Below are positions 1 through 8,894 of a DNA stretch of 25,314 bases, one piece after another. The position numbers were made by a program, and so were the translations under genes. The stretch comes from Alphaproteobacteria bacterium (GTDB lineage Bacteria; Pseudomonadota; Alphaproteobacteria; Micavibrionales; Micavibrionaceae), in contig JAUILO010000011.1 in NCBI GenBank assembly GCA_030432775.1, forward strand, positions 1 to 25,314. The letters are read 5' to 3'. The notes beneath the pieces are model-generated. The model worked only from the letters and a program-made list of their open reading frames with translations, searched no databases and was not told where the DNA came from. Positions within the stretch are counted from its first letter, which is position 1; each line of letters starts with the position of its first letter.

Positions 1-2300
1 CACGGCGCGGCGGCATACCGGGCGGACGTGTACAGGATGATTTTATCTTAAGTGCCGGTGATCGTCTGGAAATTATATTCCGCGGCCAGACCCAAAGCCG
101 TAATGTATACACCATTAATAATGAAGGCATGCTCATCGTAGAATACCTGCCACCCATCACGGCCTCCGGCAGAACCTTTGCACAAGTGCGCGACATATTG
201 GAAGATTACGCAAAACAGCAACACAACACCGATATTTTCGTTTCACTAGACAGCGTACGACAAATTGACGTTCTTATCGTCGGCCATGTCGAGCGCCCGG
301 GCAGACAAATCCTGACCGTATTCCATAGTGTTCTGGATGCATTAATGGAGGCGGGCGGTATACAGGAAACAGGATCACTACGACAAATAAAATTAATCCG
401 CGATGGTCGCAGCACAATGATCGACCTATACGGACTATTAATGCACGGAAGCACCGCAATGGATTTACAATTGCGTGACGGCGACCGTATCGTCGTGCCG
501 CCAATCGGCCCGACTATTGCGGTCACAGGCAATGTAAAAAGACCGGGCATATACGAACTGCGACCGTCGAACAAAGATCCGCGCAATGATATCGGCGATA
601 CCGCTGAACTAATGAGCCTTAACGAAGTACTAGATATGGCCGGCGGCCTCATCAGCGCCGGACAAAACCGCTATCTGAAACTATCACTCACCAGTGACGG
701 CCGCGAAATTGTTCAAGAAATATCCAATCAATATTCCGCTAAAATGAACCCTGTCTTCGGCAATAGCGATATCTTGAAAGTATCACCAAGCGAAGAAATG
801 CGCTCCGGCACAGTTGAGTTGACCGGGCACACGCGCCAGCCCGGCATGCATGATTACCGCCATGCAGGAACGCTAACGCAACTCATCAGCAGCGAACAGG
901 TTTTAGGCCCAGACATCTACCCGCTTATTGGTGTTATAGAGCGCTGGGATAAAGAACAATTCTCCCCGCATTACCTGCCCTTCCCGCCTTTAATGGTGGT
1001 GAAAGACCGTTTTGACCGTAAGCTGGAGGAAGGCGATATCGTTCATTTATTCTCGCGCAAACAAATATTGGCGCTGCAGAACAATGAAGCTGATGGACCA
1101 TCCGGTGCATTATCAAAAACCAACAATTCTTCCACGCAATATAAATCCGCACAATATGTACCACAGCACATGAATGCCATGACACCGGCAGCCGGAGATT
1201 ACACAGAATACGGCTCGTCAGATTATAACGACGCACAAGATAACCTGCGCGATCCTGTCCTCATCGCCTTCCTCACAGAACGCTCTGCCTTTATTCGGGG
1301 CGCAATTCGTCAGGCCGGTGCATATCCGGTAACCGAAGGGGTTAACCTTGAAAATGTTATTGCCGTTGCTGGCGGCCTCACACTCGAAGCAAATACAACC
1401 AATATAGAAGTGACTTCTGCCCTGCTTGGGAAAAACGACCAAGCCTATGGCAGAAGTGGAACAGAGCGCCAAGTAATCAATTTCATGGAAACCAGGCCCG
1501 AAACCGTAATGCTGGAACCGGGCGATACAGTGCGCATAAACCAGAAATTCAAGAAGATCAGTGATGAAAGCGTGCAAATTATCGGTGAAGTAATGCATCC
1601 GGGTCGCTATGACCTTGTCGCCGGAGATAAGCTTTCCGACCTTTTCAGGCGCGCTGGCGGTTTGACCGAACAAGCCTACCCCAAAGGCGCAATATTTAGC
1701 CGCGCCAGCGCAAGACGCGCCGAAGAAATGCGTTTTAGAAATGCCGCGCGCGATCTGAAACGTTCTATGGCTGCTGCAATAAATAATCAGGAAAATACAC
1801 CAAGCACCATGCAAATTGCCATGACCGGCGAGCTGATCTCCGAGCTTAGCGAAGTTGAAGCCGTAGGACGTATTACCGTAGAGGCAGATCCGGCCGTTCT
1901 AGTTATCGACCCCGCTCAGGATTTACTACTAGAAGCGGGCGACCGTATCTTTATACCAAAGCGCCCGCTGACCGTGCGCGTGACAGGTGAGGTTCTCTCT
2001 CCGGCCATATTGCAATTCCGCGATAATAAAGAAGCCGGTGATTACATTGCAGAAGCAGGCGGATATACATTCAACGCCGATAAAGGTCGAAGCTTTGTTC
2101 TTTATCCTGATGGCAGTGCCGAGCCACTAGTCATTGGAATGTGGAACCATAAATCAATCAAAATTCCGCCCGGTTCAACCGTTGTCGTGCCACATGACCC
2201 CGAACCGTTTAACTTCATACAAACGGCCAAAGATTTCAGTCAGATCCTAAGCAATTTGGCAATTACCGGGATTTTCCTCGACGATATTCGGGATAACTAA
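1..2300 (+). CDS. Polysaccharide export protein with multiple SLBB domains, 5' truncated
   Basis: This is the outer-membrane or periplasmic export component of an exopolysaccharide system (Poly_export/SLBB family, related to Wza). The frame is open from position 3, so the gene starts before the window; the ATG at 129 is internal because a typical Poly_export opening (DDFILSAGDRLEI) is coded before it. Counting from that ATG, about six SLBB-type repeats can be seen near residues 46-80, 128-175, 227-258 (divergent), 387-418, 481-513 and 613-645, most with a G-x-[VI]-x-x-P-G core followed by an AGG. The C-terminus (FIQTAKDFSQILSNLAITG) resembles the amphipathic end of Wza-like proteins. At more than 765 residues it is about twice the length of classical Wza. 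Its polymer would come from the sugar genes downstream. Export family is sure; the exact polymer is unknown. Confidence 0.9.
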   Translation, partial: RRGGIPGGRVQDDFILSAGDRLEIIFRGQTQSRNVYTINNEGMLIVEYLPPITASGRTFAQVRDILEDYAKQQHNTDIFVSLDSVRQIDVLIVGHVERPGRQILTVFHSVLDALMEAGGIQETGSLRQIKLIRDGRSTMIDLYGLLMHGSTAMDLQLRDGDRIVVPPIGPTIAVTGNVKRPGIYELRPSNKDPRNDIGDTAELMSLNEVLDMAGGLISAGQNRYLKLSLTSDGREIVQEISNQYSAKMNPVFGNSDILKVSPSEEMRSGTVELTGHTRQPGMHDYRHAGTLTQLISSEQVLGPDIYPLIGVIERWDKEQFSPHYLPFPPLMVVKDRFDRKLEEGDIVHLFSRKQILALQNNEADGPSGALSKTNNSSTQYKSAQYVPQHMNAMTPAAGDYTEYGSSDYNDAQDNLRDPVLIAFLTERSAFIRGAIRQAGAYPVTEGVNLENVIAVAGGLTLEANTTNIEVTSALLGKNDQAYGRSGTERQVINFMETRPETVMLEPGDTVRINQKFKKISDESVQIIGEVMHPGRYDLVAGDKLSDLFRRAGGLTEQAYPKGAIFSRASARRAEEMRFRNAARDLKRSMAAAINNQENTPSTMQIAMTGELISELSEVEAVGRITVEADPAVLVIDPAQDLLLEAGDRIFIPKRPLTVRVTGEVLSPAILQFRDNKEAGDYIAEAGGYTFNADKGRSFVLYPDGSAEPLVIGMWNHKSIKIPPGSTVVVPHDPEPFNFIQTAKDFSQILSNLAITGIFLDDIRDN

Positions 2301-2615
2301 AAATCTTCCGGCAGGAATCCATCAACACAAGCACAGCAATAACAAGTGCGGTCATAAAATGCCGCACACTTATTACCGATACATAATCACAGCTATATAA
2401 TCACGATAATTACGGGCACGGCTTAGGCCAGAAACCGCAATCAGGGAAAAATCATAACTCTAACTTATGATTACGCTAAGCTATTCAAAAACAAAGAAAA
2501 AATTAAATTTTATTGCCGCAAATTTGCTGTTTTTATTTTATTCTGATAAAAATTACGGCTAATACATAACAATTGATAGAACATTAAAATATTCAGACAT
2601 AAAGGTCTTTTGTGT
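2301..2615. other. AT-rich intergenic stretch with a hairpin
   Basis: About 315 bases without a convincing gene. A hairpin lies at 2338-2374: a perfect 6-bp stem GTGCGG (2346-2351)/CCGCAC (2362-2367), extended past a small internal loop by AATAA/TTATT. No T-run follows, so termination of the export gene is possible but unproven. The distal part (2480-2600) is very AT-rich and probably carries the promoter of the HD gene. A TTGCTG at 2524 with a TAAAAA 17 bases later is a weak candidate. Confidence 0.4.
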
Positions 2616-3401
2616 ATGGACACAAAAACGGTACCAGATTTGAAAACTGAATTTACCCGCGTTGTCAAAATTCTTGATAGTGCGGTTGCGGCATTACATT
2701 CGGATCATCCGGCAGAGGATGACAGAGTTGCCCTACGCAGAATTCTCACCGAACAAAAAGAACGTGATCTTGGAACGCGGCTTCATGTTGAACGCGTGGC
2801 CTCTTATGCCTATGGACTTCTTAAAGCTATGGGCGAGGAAGAAGATGTAGCGCGTTTTTTAATGAATGCTATTAAGCTGCATGACGCCGGTAAAATCGAT
2901 ATGCCGCAAGAGCTTTTATATAATGCAAGGAAACTCACCGACGAAGAGTTTGAACAAATCAAACTTCATACCGTTCACGGCGCAGAACGCATCCTGAATA
3001 CATCAACAGGGCCGCTTGCAACTACTGCTGCCGAAATTGCGCTATACCATCATGAGCGTCTTGATGGTTCGGGTTATCACGGTTTAAAAGGTGACGATAT
3101 TCCATGGTTCGTACGTATAACAGCCATAGCAGACACGTTCGAAGCTATGACCAATGAAACGCGGTCATATCAACAAGCCAAAATGCCCGAAGAAGCCCTT
3201 GCCGCTATGCAAGACATGCAAAACGAAAACGACGGCGAATATTTTGACCAAGCCGCCTTTGATGCGTTCAAAGACATTGCCGTTGATATGTTCCACAAAT
3301 CAAGAGAGCATAAAAACATCAAGGCTCTTGGTGAAAAAGCCCAGCATACAACCGATATCCGTAGCCGGATACACGGTATGAAGCCGCCAAGCGGACAATA
3401 A
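2616..3401 (+). CDS. HD-GYP-like domain phosphodiesterase
   Basis: Probable metal-dependent phosphohydrolase of the HD-GYP type, a family that degrades cyclic di-GMP. The ATG at 2616 (261 aa) is preferred, with AAAGG at 2601-2605 ten bases upstream; a TTG at 2610 is also in frame but sits only four bases after it. Family signatures are in order: H57, the HD pair at 89-90 within HDAGKIDMP, histidines 118 and 121 (HTVHGAERIL), then HHERLDGSGYH at 145-155 and IADTFEAMT with Asp at 173. The proline of the GYP signature is His here, and the usual RPY is RSY. No sensor or receiver domain and no membrane segment is present, so it would be a free cytoplasmic enzyme. Its place between polysaccharide genes suggests it tunes polymer production. 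Domain is sure; substrate is inferred. Confidence 0.85.
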   Translation: MDTKTVPDLKTEFTRVVKILDSAVAALHSDHPAEDDRVALRRILTEQKERDLGTRLHVERVASYAYGLLKAMGEEEDVARFLMNAIKLHDAGKIDMPQELLYNARKLTDEEFEQIKLHTVHGAERILNTSTGPLATTAAEIALYHHERLDGSGYHGLKGDDIPWFVRITAIADTFEAMTNETRSYQQAKMPEEALAAMQDMQNENDGEYFDQAAFDAFKDIAVDMFHKSREHKNIKALGEKAQHTTDIRSRIHGMKPPSGQ

Positions 3402-3493
3402 CCCCCCGCTACCGTGCAAAATATTCAAGATCCAAAACAAACTAGTAAGTTACCCGAAAAAGAACACAACCCTAAAAGCAAAAAGACAATACG

Positions 3494-4252
3494 ATGCCAC
3501 ATATGACACACGACATTGCCGCTAAGACCAGCTTTTCTATCATTACAATTTGTAAAAATAATTATGCAGGTTTGCTTAAAACCTGGCAAAGCCTGAAGGC
3601 ACAAGACGATAAAAATCTGGAATGGATTGTCATTGACGGTGGCTCAAGCGATGAAACAATCGAGTTTTTAAAAACAACCAAAGCGCTCTGGCTTAGTGAA
3701 AGCGATAACGGCATTTATGATGCAATGAATAAAGGCATTGATATAGCAGGCGGAGATTACATCTGGTTCATGAATGCCGGAGATTTATTCGGATCTCACA
3801 AAGTATTCGAATGTATCCGTCATGAAATGCAATATTGCGAATACCAGCCCGATTTTATCTACGGCGATTTTCTGTCCAATGACCGTTTCGGAGAACCAAC
3901 ATACAGAGAAGCGCGCAGCTTTAATAAAACAGCGCCAATGCATATGTTTACCTCGCATCAAGCCATGCTATATAACAGAAACACTATGGGTGCATTGCGT
4001 TTTGATACCAATTACAAAATCGCATCCGACTATAAATTCACCATACAGCACCTTAAACTTGGCGGGCGTGTTTTATATTGCGATATTCCTCTTTGCATTT
4101 TCGAACACGGCGGCGTTTCACAACAACAGCCAAAATCTGGCCGCTTCGAACAATACTCGATTCGCAAGGAATGCGGCGTTGCCAACCCGATTACAAATAT
4201 GGGCATGTATATTGGACAATCCATTCATCACCGCATCCAAAAATGCGCTTGA
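3494..4252 (+). CDS. Glycosyltransferase family 2, WcaE-like
   Basis: A 252-aa cytoplasmic GT-A-fold glycosyltransferase that likely adds a sugar to a lipid-linked exopolysaccharide repeat unit. The N-terminal nucleotide-binding strand is SFSIITICKNN (13-23), IVIDGGSSDET follows at 45-55, a WcaE-type acceptor signature SDNGIYDAMNKGI is at 70-82, and NAGD at 94-97 takes the place of the metal-binding DxD. HQAMLYNR and DYKF further on are also usual in this subgroup. No membrane helix is visible. The ATG at 3494 has only a weak purine-rich ribosome site; a second in-frame ATG lies three codons later. It is 92 bp after the HD gene, with no obvious promoter or terminator between, so the two may be cotranscribed. 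The donor sugar cannot be told from sequence. Confidence 0.88.
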   Translation: MPHMTHDIAAKTSFSIITICKNNYAGLLKTWQSLKAQDDKNLEWIVIDGGSSDETIEFLKTTKALWLSESDNGIYDAMNKGIDIAGGDYIWFMNAGDLFGSHKVFECIRHEMQYCEYQPDFIYGDFLSNDRFGEPTYREARSFNKTAPMHMFTSHQAMLYNRNTMGALRFDTNYKIASDYKFTIQHLKLGGRVLYCDIPLCIFEHGGVSQQQPKSGRFEQYSIRKECGVANPITNMGMYIGQSIHHRIQKCA

Positions 4253-4293
4253 AAGAACCGGACCTAAGAAAAAGCTAAGCGTTCAGATATACA

Positions 4294-4319
4294 ATTGAAG
4301 CTTCAGCTAAAGCTTCAAT
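4294..4319. terminator. Hairpin between convergent glycosyltransferase genes
   Basis: A perfect 10-bp inverted repeat (ATTGAAGCTT, six-base loop, AAGCTTCAAT) lies between the + strand GT2 gene and the end of the - strand operon. Position suggests a bidirectional terminator. Neither strand has a clean T-run after the stem, so strength is uncertain. Confidence 0.5.
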
Positions 4320-4345
4320 CAAAAATACAATCCAGCGCTCAGGAT

Positions 4346-5308
4346 TTATTCAGGCCTTTTATTTAAATCTTTGGCCAATACGCCAATCAACCGGTAATAG
4401 CTGCCGCGCTTATGTGCAAAATCAAATCCCGCAAGACCGTCTAGAAAACCGAGCTTATAAATATAGCTATGAAGGAAAACAATTAACCCGCGAAATGGAG
4501 CAGAGCGAAATATCTTTTTAAGCATCTGCCGTAAAGCTGACGGATCTTGCGGCCATAGATCATCCTTATTCATTTGTACTTCCCAGCTCGCATAGGAAAA
4601 ATGACGCCGCGACCAGCGCTTTTGATCATCTATGAAATGCCATACAAACCCCGGCAATTTCGCCAGTTTATAACGCGCGCTTTGCCCCTCTTTGAATACC
4701 GGATTCAATACTGGCTGGTAATGTCCTTCAATCTCGCCCATGCCATCAATATGCAAATCGTCAACCACCGGAAAACCCATACGATCTTTATGAAATAATG
4801 AAACTTTAGAATTACAGGCACCAAAGCCAAGCTTACGTCCGCCCCACACATAACGCCCATCAATAAATAATCCGGCTATATCATCTGGGTCCGGCGCCTT
4901 CACAAAAGCTGCGATCTCATATTTTAATCGCGGCGTCACCACTTCGTCCGCATCAACAAAAAAGACCCAGTCATATTTGATATTCAAATGCGTAAGGCAC
5001 CAGCCGCGCTTTTTTGGGTATGCGCCATTCCACACAAAAGACTCACATTCAGCGCCCATCTTTTTCGCAATATCGGCCGTTTGATCCGCACTACTTGAAT
5101 CAACGACAATCACTTGACCAAAACCGCCCAGCGCCCGCAAACATCGCGGCAAATTTTCTTCTTCGTTTTTTGTAACGATTATAACGCTAACCGGAATAAT
5201 ATGAGCCGCAATGCTATGAACACAGCCAGTGTCATCAGAAAAATTCACAACAGAGCTATTACCCGTTTTAGCAAGACCGCAAACAAGATCAGGCTCTACG
5301 GAATTCAC
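4346..5308 (-). CDS. Glycosyltransferase family 2, WaaE/KdtX-like
   Basis: A GT-A-fold glycosyltransferase of 320 aa. The catalytic domain starts late, at about residue 40: SVIIVTKNEEENLPRCL (41-57), VVDSSSADQT (68-77) and the metal-binding FVDADEVVT with DAD at 119-121. The pattern TKNEE-N then VDSSS-D is typical of the WaaE/KdtX-type GT2 group acting on LPS core or exopolysaccharide. The C-terminal half has aromatic and basic stretches (ARYKLAKLPGFVWHFID, KIFRSAPFRGLIVFLHSY) that could lie on the membrane. The listed start is GTG at 5308, two bases after the stop of the upstream gene, which suggests translational coupling. The first 35 residues are not conserved-looking, so a later start is possible. 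It is the last gene of the five-gene operon. Confidence 0.87.
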   Translation of the reverse strand: MNSVEPDLVCGLAKTGNSSVVNFSDDTGCVHSIAAHIIPVSVIIVTKNEEENLPRCLRALGGFGQVIVVDSSSADQTADIAKKMGAECESFVWNGAYPKKRGWCLTHLNIKYDWVFFVDADEVVTPRLKYEIAAFVKAPDPDDIAGLFIDGRYVWGGRKLGFGACNSKVSLFHKDRMGFPVVDDLHIDGMGEIEGHYQPVLNPVFKEGQSARYKLAKLPGFVWHFIDDQKRWSRRHFSYASWEVQMNKDDLWPQDPSALRQMLKKIFRSAPFRGLIVFLHSYIYKLGFLDGLAGFDFAHKRGSYYRLIGVLAKDLNKRPE

Positions 5309-5310
5309 CC

Positions 5311-6204
5311 CTACGCCCCCGTCTTTGTCTGCGTCTTTATCTGTGCATTTGTTGATGTGATTTTGCTGCGCAGACTATAAATCATATATCCGGCAAACAT
5401 ACCAAGTAACACGCATATTGAATAAACAAGAATGGGTTTAGGCGATTGCGGTTTCACATCAGCCGATGGCGCCTCGGCAATTGTCGCGGCAAAAGCCCCT
5501 TCCATTGCCAAAATCATTTTGGTGTGTTCCTGCTCTGTTAAAAGTGCTGCGATCGCGCGGCGATGATCCGGGTTTGCAACCTTACGCAGCGAATCCTGCA
5601 AATACGCGATACGGTTTTCTGTATTCAAACGCGATTCATCCTTAATCACCTGGTCGGTCACGCCATATAAAGCGCCCAATAATGTTGCGGCAAAAACTGG
5701 GTCCGGATGGTCATAAATAATACGGCGCAGCGGTGTAGATCCTACGGATTCAATGCGAATATGGTCTTCAAAATAACGTGACAAGCTCGATGCATTTTCC
5801 AGCGCATTATTGGCTGGCTCGAAAGTAAAGTTTTGATGCATCCGAATTTTTTCAAGATCCATGCCGCTATCCAAAATACGCTGTGCCACGGACGGACGTC
5901 GTAAAATGTGGTAAAAGCGCACAAAATCGGTCGTATCCTGCGGCGCAATTGATTGCGCCAAATGTTGAATTGCAATCGATGTCGTTTCAGGCAAAAATGA
6001 CCTTACATCTGCGGCATAGGTTCTTTCGGCCGGTGCGATCAACATTGAAGCGCGATATTGCTTGACCGATAAAGACACCCAGAAAAACGCAGTAATAAAG
6101 CCCAGTAACGCAAAAGCGATTACATAGATTTTACCGCGCCATATCATCACAGCAATATCGGAAATCGTCGGTTCATTAGTCGGCTGATTATATATATGCG
6201 TCAT
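5311..6204 (-). CDS. Wzz-type polysaccharide chain-length determinant protein
   Basis: A 297-aa inner-membrane polysaccharide co-polymerase that likely sets polymer chain length. It shows the Wzz layout: a short cytoplasmic N-terminus, a first membrane helix at about 26-45, a periplasmic domain with predicted helices to about 250, a proline-rich PQSPKP stretch, and a second helix at about 258-277 followed by a charged tail. There is no C-terminal tyrosine-kinase domain and no separate kinase in the window, so it looks like the kinase-free class. The ATG at 6204 has no clear Shine-Dalgarno site; it is 38 bp after the GT4 gene, so coupling or mRNA context probably drives translation. The stop is two bases from the next start. 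Sequence similarity in the periplasmic part is weak, so the assignment leans on architecture and neighbours. Confidence 0.82.
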   Translation of the reverse strand: MTHIYNQPTNEPTISDIAVMIWRGKIYVIAFALLGFITAFFWVSLSVKQYRASMLIAPAERTYAADVRSFLPETTSIAIQHLAQSIAPQDTTDFVRFYHILRRPSVAQRILDSGMDLEKIRMHQNFTFEPANNALENASSLSRYFEDHIRIESVGSTPLRRIIYDHPDPVFAATLLGALYGVTDQVIKDESRLNTENRIAYLQDSLRKVANPDHRRAIAALLTEQEHTKMILAMEGAFAATIAEAPSADVKPQSPKPILVYSICVLLGMFAGYMIYSLRSKITSTNAQIKTQTKTGA

Positions 6205-6242
6205 ATCGTGAATTTACTCGCCAACTTTGGCATAAATTAAAA

Positions 6243-7535
6243 TTATGCGACTTTGCGCTTTGTCTTTTTCGTAACAGGCTTACGTCTTTTCCGCGTCAAA
6301 ACCTTGGGTCTATTTATAACACCTCTGGCGCGCTCTAACCATGCCTGTATTGATGCCTCCGGCACAAATATCTCACCTGCCTTACGCGCGCCCTCATATG
6401 CACGAAGCCATTTATCACTATCACTGCGATAGGACATGATCACATCAACCAAACCATCAACATCGTTCTGATCAACAATATCGCCGCAACCATAATCATC
6501 AATAACTTCTGCTATTTCCGTCTTACGCGGGCCAAGCAGCACGCAAGGACGCTCCACCGCTAATGCCGAATAAAACTTGCTCGGCACCATCATACCCGCT
6601 GATTCCTGTCGCATAGTAACCAAATGCAAATCACCTGTCTGCATAACTTCGCGCAAATTATGCAAAGGCTGGAACGGCAAAAAACGGATATTATCAAGCC
6701 CTCTTTTCGAACGCTCTTTTGCAAGGCGGTCATAGTTATGCCCGTCACCAATGAAGACAAACTCTATATCGGCCTGCTTATCCGAAAGCTTTTCTGCAGC
6801 CATCAATATTGTGCGAATCGGGTGGGCACGCCCCATATTACCTGCATACAGAACGCGGAACTTAGGACCGCTGCCGCCTTTAAGCTGTTCATCAAAAGGC
6901 CGTGCGCCTTTAACTTTTTTCACTCCGCGCCCTTTTTTAGGCTCCGGCGGATCAAGAAGTTCATAATCAGGCCAGTTCGGTATAACCGCAACTTTGGGCG
7001 GCTCGATACCGCTATGAGTTAGCCTGCGCCCCATGTAGCGGCCTATGGCTACAATCTTGTCACAGGATTTCATGGCACGCACCGAACGTTTCTTGAAAAA
7101 GCGCAGTGCGAAATCTGGCACGGTAATTTTAAGAGCGGGGATAATATCCGGATACAGATCATGGCACCAATGGATGTGTTTACATTTATGTTTGCGCGCT
7201 ATATTTGCGCCGGCACAAACCAATAAAGGCGGATCAGTCAACGTCACCAGTAAATCAGGCGCAGGCATAGCACGCCCTGCTCGCAGCAATTTAAACCATA
7301 CTTTGAAATATCCATGGATCGTCCGGCCTTTTAACGGTGCTTTCACCCGCAAGATTTTTAACGGGCCATCCTTTTCACGCGCTTCTTTATTGCCGGTTGT
7401 CAAAATAGTGACATCCCAGCCATCATGAGCAAACCCCATGGCAAGATCACGCAGAACGCGTCCGCTCGCGCCTCTAGACGGAGGATAAACGCGGTTCATA
7501 AACACAACAGACGGTTTTGCCCTGTATCTGGCCAT
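6243..7535 (-). CDS. Glycosyltransferase family 4, WbuB-like
   Basis: A 430-aa GT-B-fold glycosyltransferase of exopolysaccharide or O-antigen synthesis. The N-terminal domain has the glycine loop PPSRGASGRVLRDLA (18-32) and HWCHDLYPD (122-130), a WbuB-type signature. The C-terminal domain has VLYAGNMGRAH (228-238), FIGDG, and the donor-site segment ESAGMMVPSKFYSALA (311-326). The frame is open upstream to 7601, overlapping the previous gene, but the ATG at 7535 directly before the domain and with a GGGA about 11 bases upstream is the likely start. Two oddities: a basic insert at about 197-224 (KKGRGVKKVKGARP) between the two lobes, and a lysine/arginine-rich C-terminal tail of about 20 residues, either of which could hold the enzyme at the membrane. 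Substrate unknown. Confidence 0.88.
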   Translation of the reverse strand: MARYRAKPSVVFMNRVYPPSRGASGRVLRDLAMGFAHDGWDVTILTTGNKEAREKDGPLKILRVKAPLKGRTIHGYFKVWFKLLRAGRAMPAPDLLVTLTDPPLLVCAGANIARKHKCKHIHWCHDLYPDIIPALKITVPDFALRFFKKRSVRAMKSCDKIVAIGRYMGRRLTHSGIEPPKVAVIPNWPDYELLDPPEPKKGRGVKKVKGARPFDEQLKGGSGPKFRVLYAGNMGRAHPIRTILMAAEKLSDKQADIEFVFIGDGHNYDRLAKERSKRGLDNIRFLPFQPLHNLREVMQTGDLHLVTMRQESAGMMVPSKFYSALAVERPCVLLGPRKTEIAEVIDDYGCGDIVDQNDVDGLVDVIMSYRSDSDKWLRAYEGARKAGEIFVPEASIQAWLERARGVINRPKVLTRKRRKPVTKKTKRKVA

Positions 7536-7590
7536 TAAGAATCTTGTCCCTGTAAAAAAGTGATTATTCTGAATACACCACAAACCGCCG

Positions 7591-8892
7591 CTATGCAACA
7601 TGCACAGGTGGCTGTATCCCTAGATTTTCTCGCGTTTTCCTTAATTTTGCCTTTAAAGATAGATCGGGACATAAAACAGTAATAGCCAGCAACACCAGAC
7701 CAAAATCGAGCGATTTATAACTGGCATATAACAAGACATCAATGACCACCGGTCCCAAAATAGCTATCGCTATCATCGGCTTACCATATAAAAATCGCCA
7801 CCAGAGTTGAAAGAGCCCAGCCATGTATAAGAAGGTCAAAATTACGCCGATAATACCTGTTTTCAGCCACATCGAACTTATAAGACTATGTGTAAAATTC
7901 ACAAAGAGCCCGCCAACCGCCGGAGATTCAAATCCCCCGCCCCAACCAAGACCAATCCATAGCCGCAGCGGCGCCGAAGAAACCATATCAATAACGGCCC
8001 GCATTTCCGATAAACGCATATTAACGCCGACCAGCTGTGTTTTATAAGCAAGCTGTATATAGACATCATGCAACACCGGAAACGCGCATATCAGTAATAC
8101 GGCCGTCACCATAACAGGCCAGCCCATACGGGCCGGGTATTTCCACGCATAATAAGCAAACATAAGAATAACCGCCAAAACAAAATAGGCTATCGTTGCG
8201 CGCTGAGTGATGGAAGCCATCGCAAGTAAAGGCGGCAAGGCCAACATGAACAAGACGACCGCCTTTACGCTGGACGTGATACTAACGGATTTAAACAAAT
8301 GCCAAAGACCGCTACAGAACAATACAATCGCGGAAAACAAAACCGTCGGCGCGTTGGCCAAATAAAACGGGTCCGTTATATCCGGAATTGATACTCCGCC
8401 ATCTTTCAACAAAATCGCCATAATAAACGGCGCAAATACACGCAGAGAAAATACAACACCCAAAAACAAAACACTACCTACAAACAGACCCGCATAATGT
8501 GGTTTAGCGCGTATTAATTCTGAGACAAATAAAGGCAGTAACAAAAACATAAACGGCAAAATATCACGGATAATTGCCATCACATCGTTACCCGACGCAA
8601 TCCCGCGTAGAACACATAACGATACACCATACAGAAACAATAAGCTGCCCGCGCCCTGCCATAGAGCTTGGCACTGATCCTGTCTATAAACGGATAAATC
8701 AACAAGTCTGAATAAACGGGGAATCCCTGCAGCAATAACAAGAAGCGCGCCAATAATAAACTCTGCTAATGCCGGATCATCCGGCGTGGGAGAGCCCCAT
8801 AACGCATAGATAAAAATTGCTAAAATGAAAGAGCTAAAACGCAGATCCTTTAGATCAGGTTTAATGAGGTCAAGTTTAATATGTCCCGCCAT
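7591..8892 (-). CDS. O-antigen ligase/polymerase-like integral membrane protein
   Basis: A 433-aa polytopic inner-membrane protein with about 10-12 hydrophobic helices. Near residues 310-360 is a loop followed by helices (WIGLGWGGGFESP, then NFTHSLISSMWLKTG and IIGVILTFLYMAGLF) that resembles the Wzy_C/WaaL family pattern G-x-G-x-G ... H-[NS]-x ... TG-x-x-G. Members either polymerise lipid-linked repeat units (Wzy) or ligate polymer to an acceptor (WaaL); sequence alone does not separate the two here, but a Wzz partner two genes downstream favours a polymerase. The ATG at 8892 lies two bases after the stop of the upstream gene, suggesting coupling. The N-terminal 20 residues are charged and cytoplasmic. 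Family likely; exact role inferred. Confidence 0.78.
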   Translation of the reverse strand: MAGHIKLDLIKPDLKDLRFSSFILAIFIYALWGSPTPDDPALAEFIIGALLVIAAGIPRLFRLVDLSVYRQDQCQALWQGAGSLLFLYGVSLCVLRGIASGNDVMAIIRDILPFMFLLLPLFVSELIRAKPHYAGLFVGSVLFLGVVFSLRVFAPFIMAILLKDGGVSIPDITDPFYLANAPTVLFSAIVLFCSGLWHLFKSVSITSSVKAVVLFMLALPPLLAMASITQRATIAYFVLAVILMFAYYAWKYPARMGWPVMVTAVLLICAFPVLHDVYIQLAYKTQLVGVNMRLSEMRAVIDMVSSAPLRLWIGLGWGGGFESPAVGGLFVNFTHSLISSMWLKTGIIGVILTFLYMAGLFQLWWRFLYGKPMIAIAILGPVVIDVLLYASYKSLDFGLVLLAITVLCPDLSLKAKLRKTRENLGIQPPVHVA

Positions 8893-8894
8893 GT

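Noticed and set aside
1218..1814. A 198-codon frame within the SLBB export gene
   Set aside because: It overlaps a strongly supported coding region in another frame and has no domain or ribosome site.
2524..2552. A promoter TTGCTG-N17-TAAAAA for the HD gene
   Set aside because: Both hexamers are poor matches in very AT-rich DNA, so it is mentioned only as a weak candidate and not listed as a feature.
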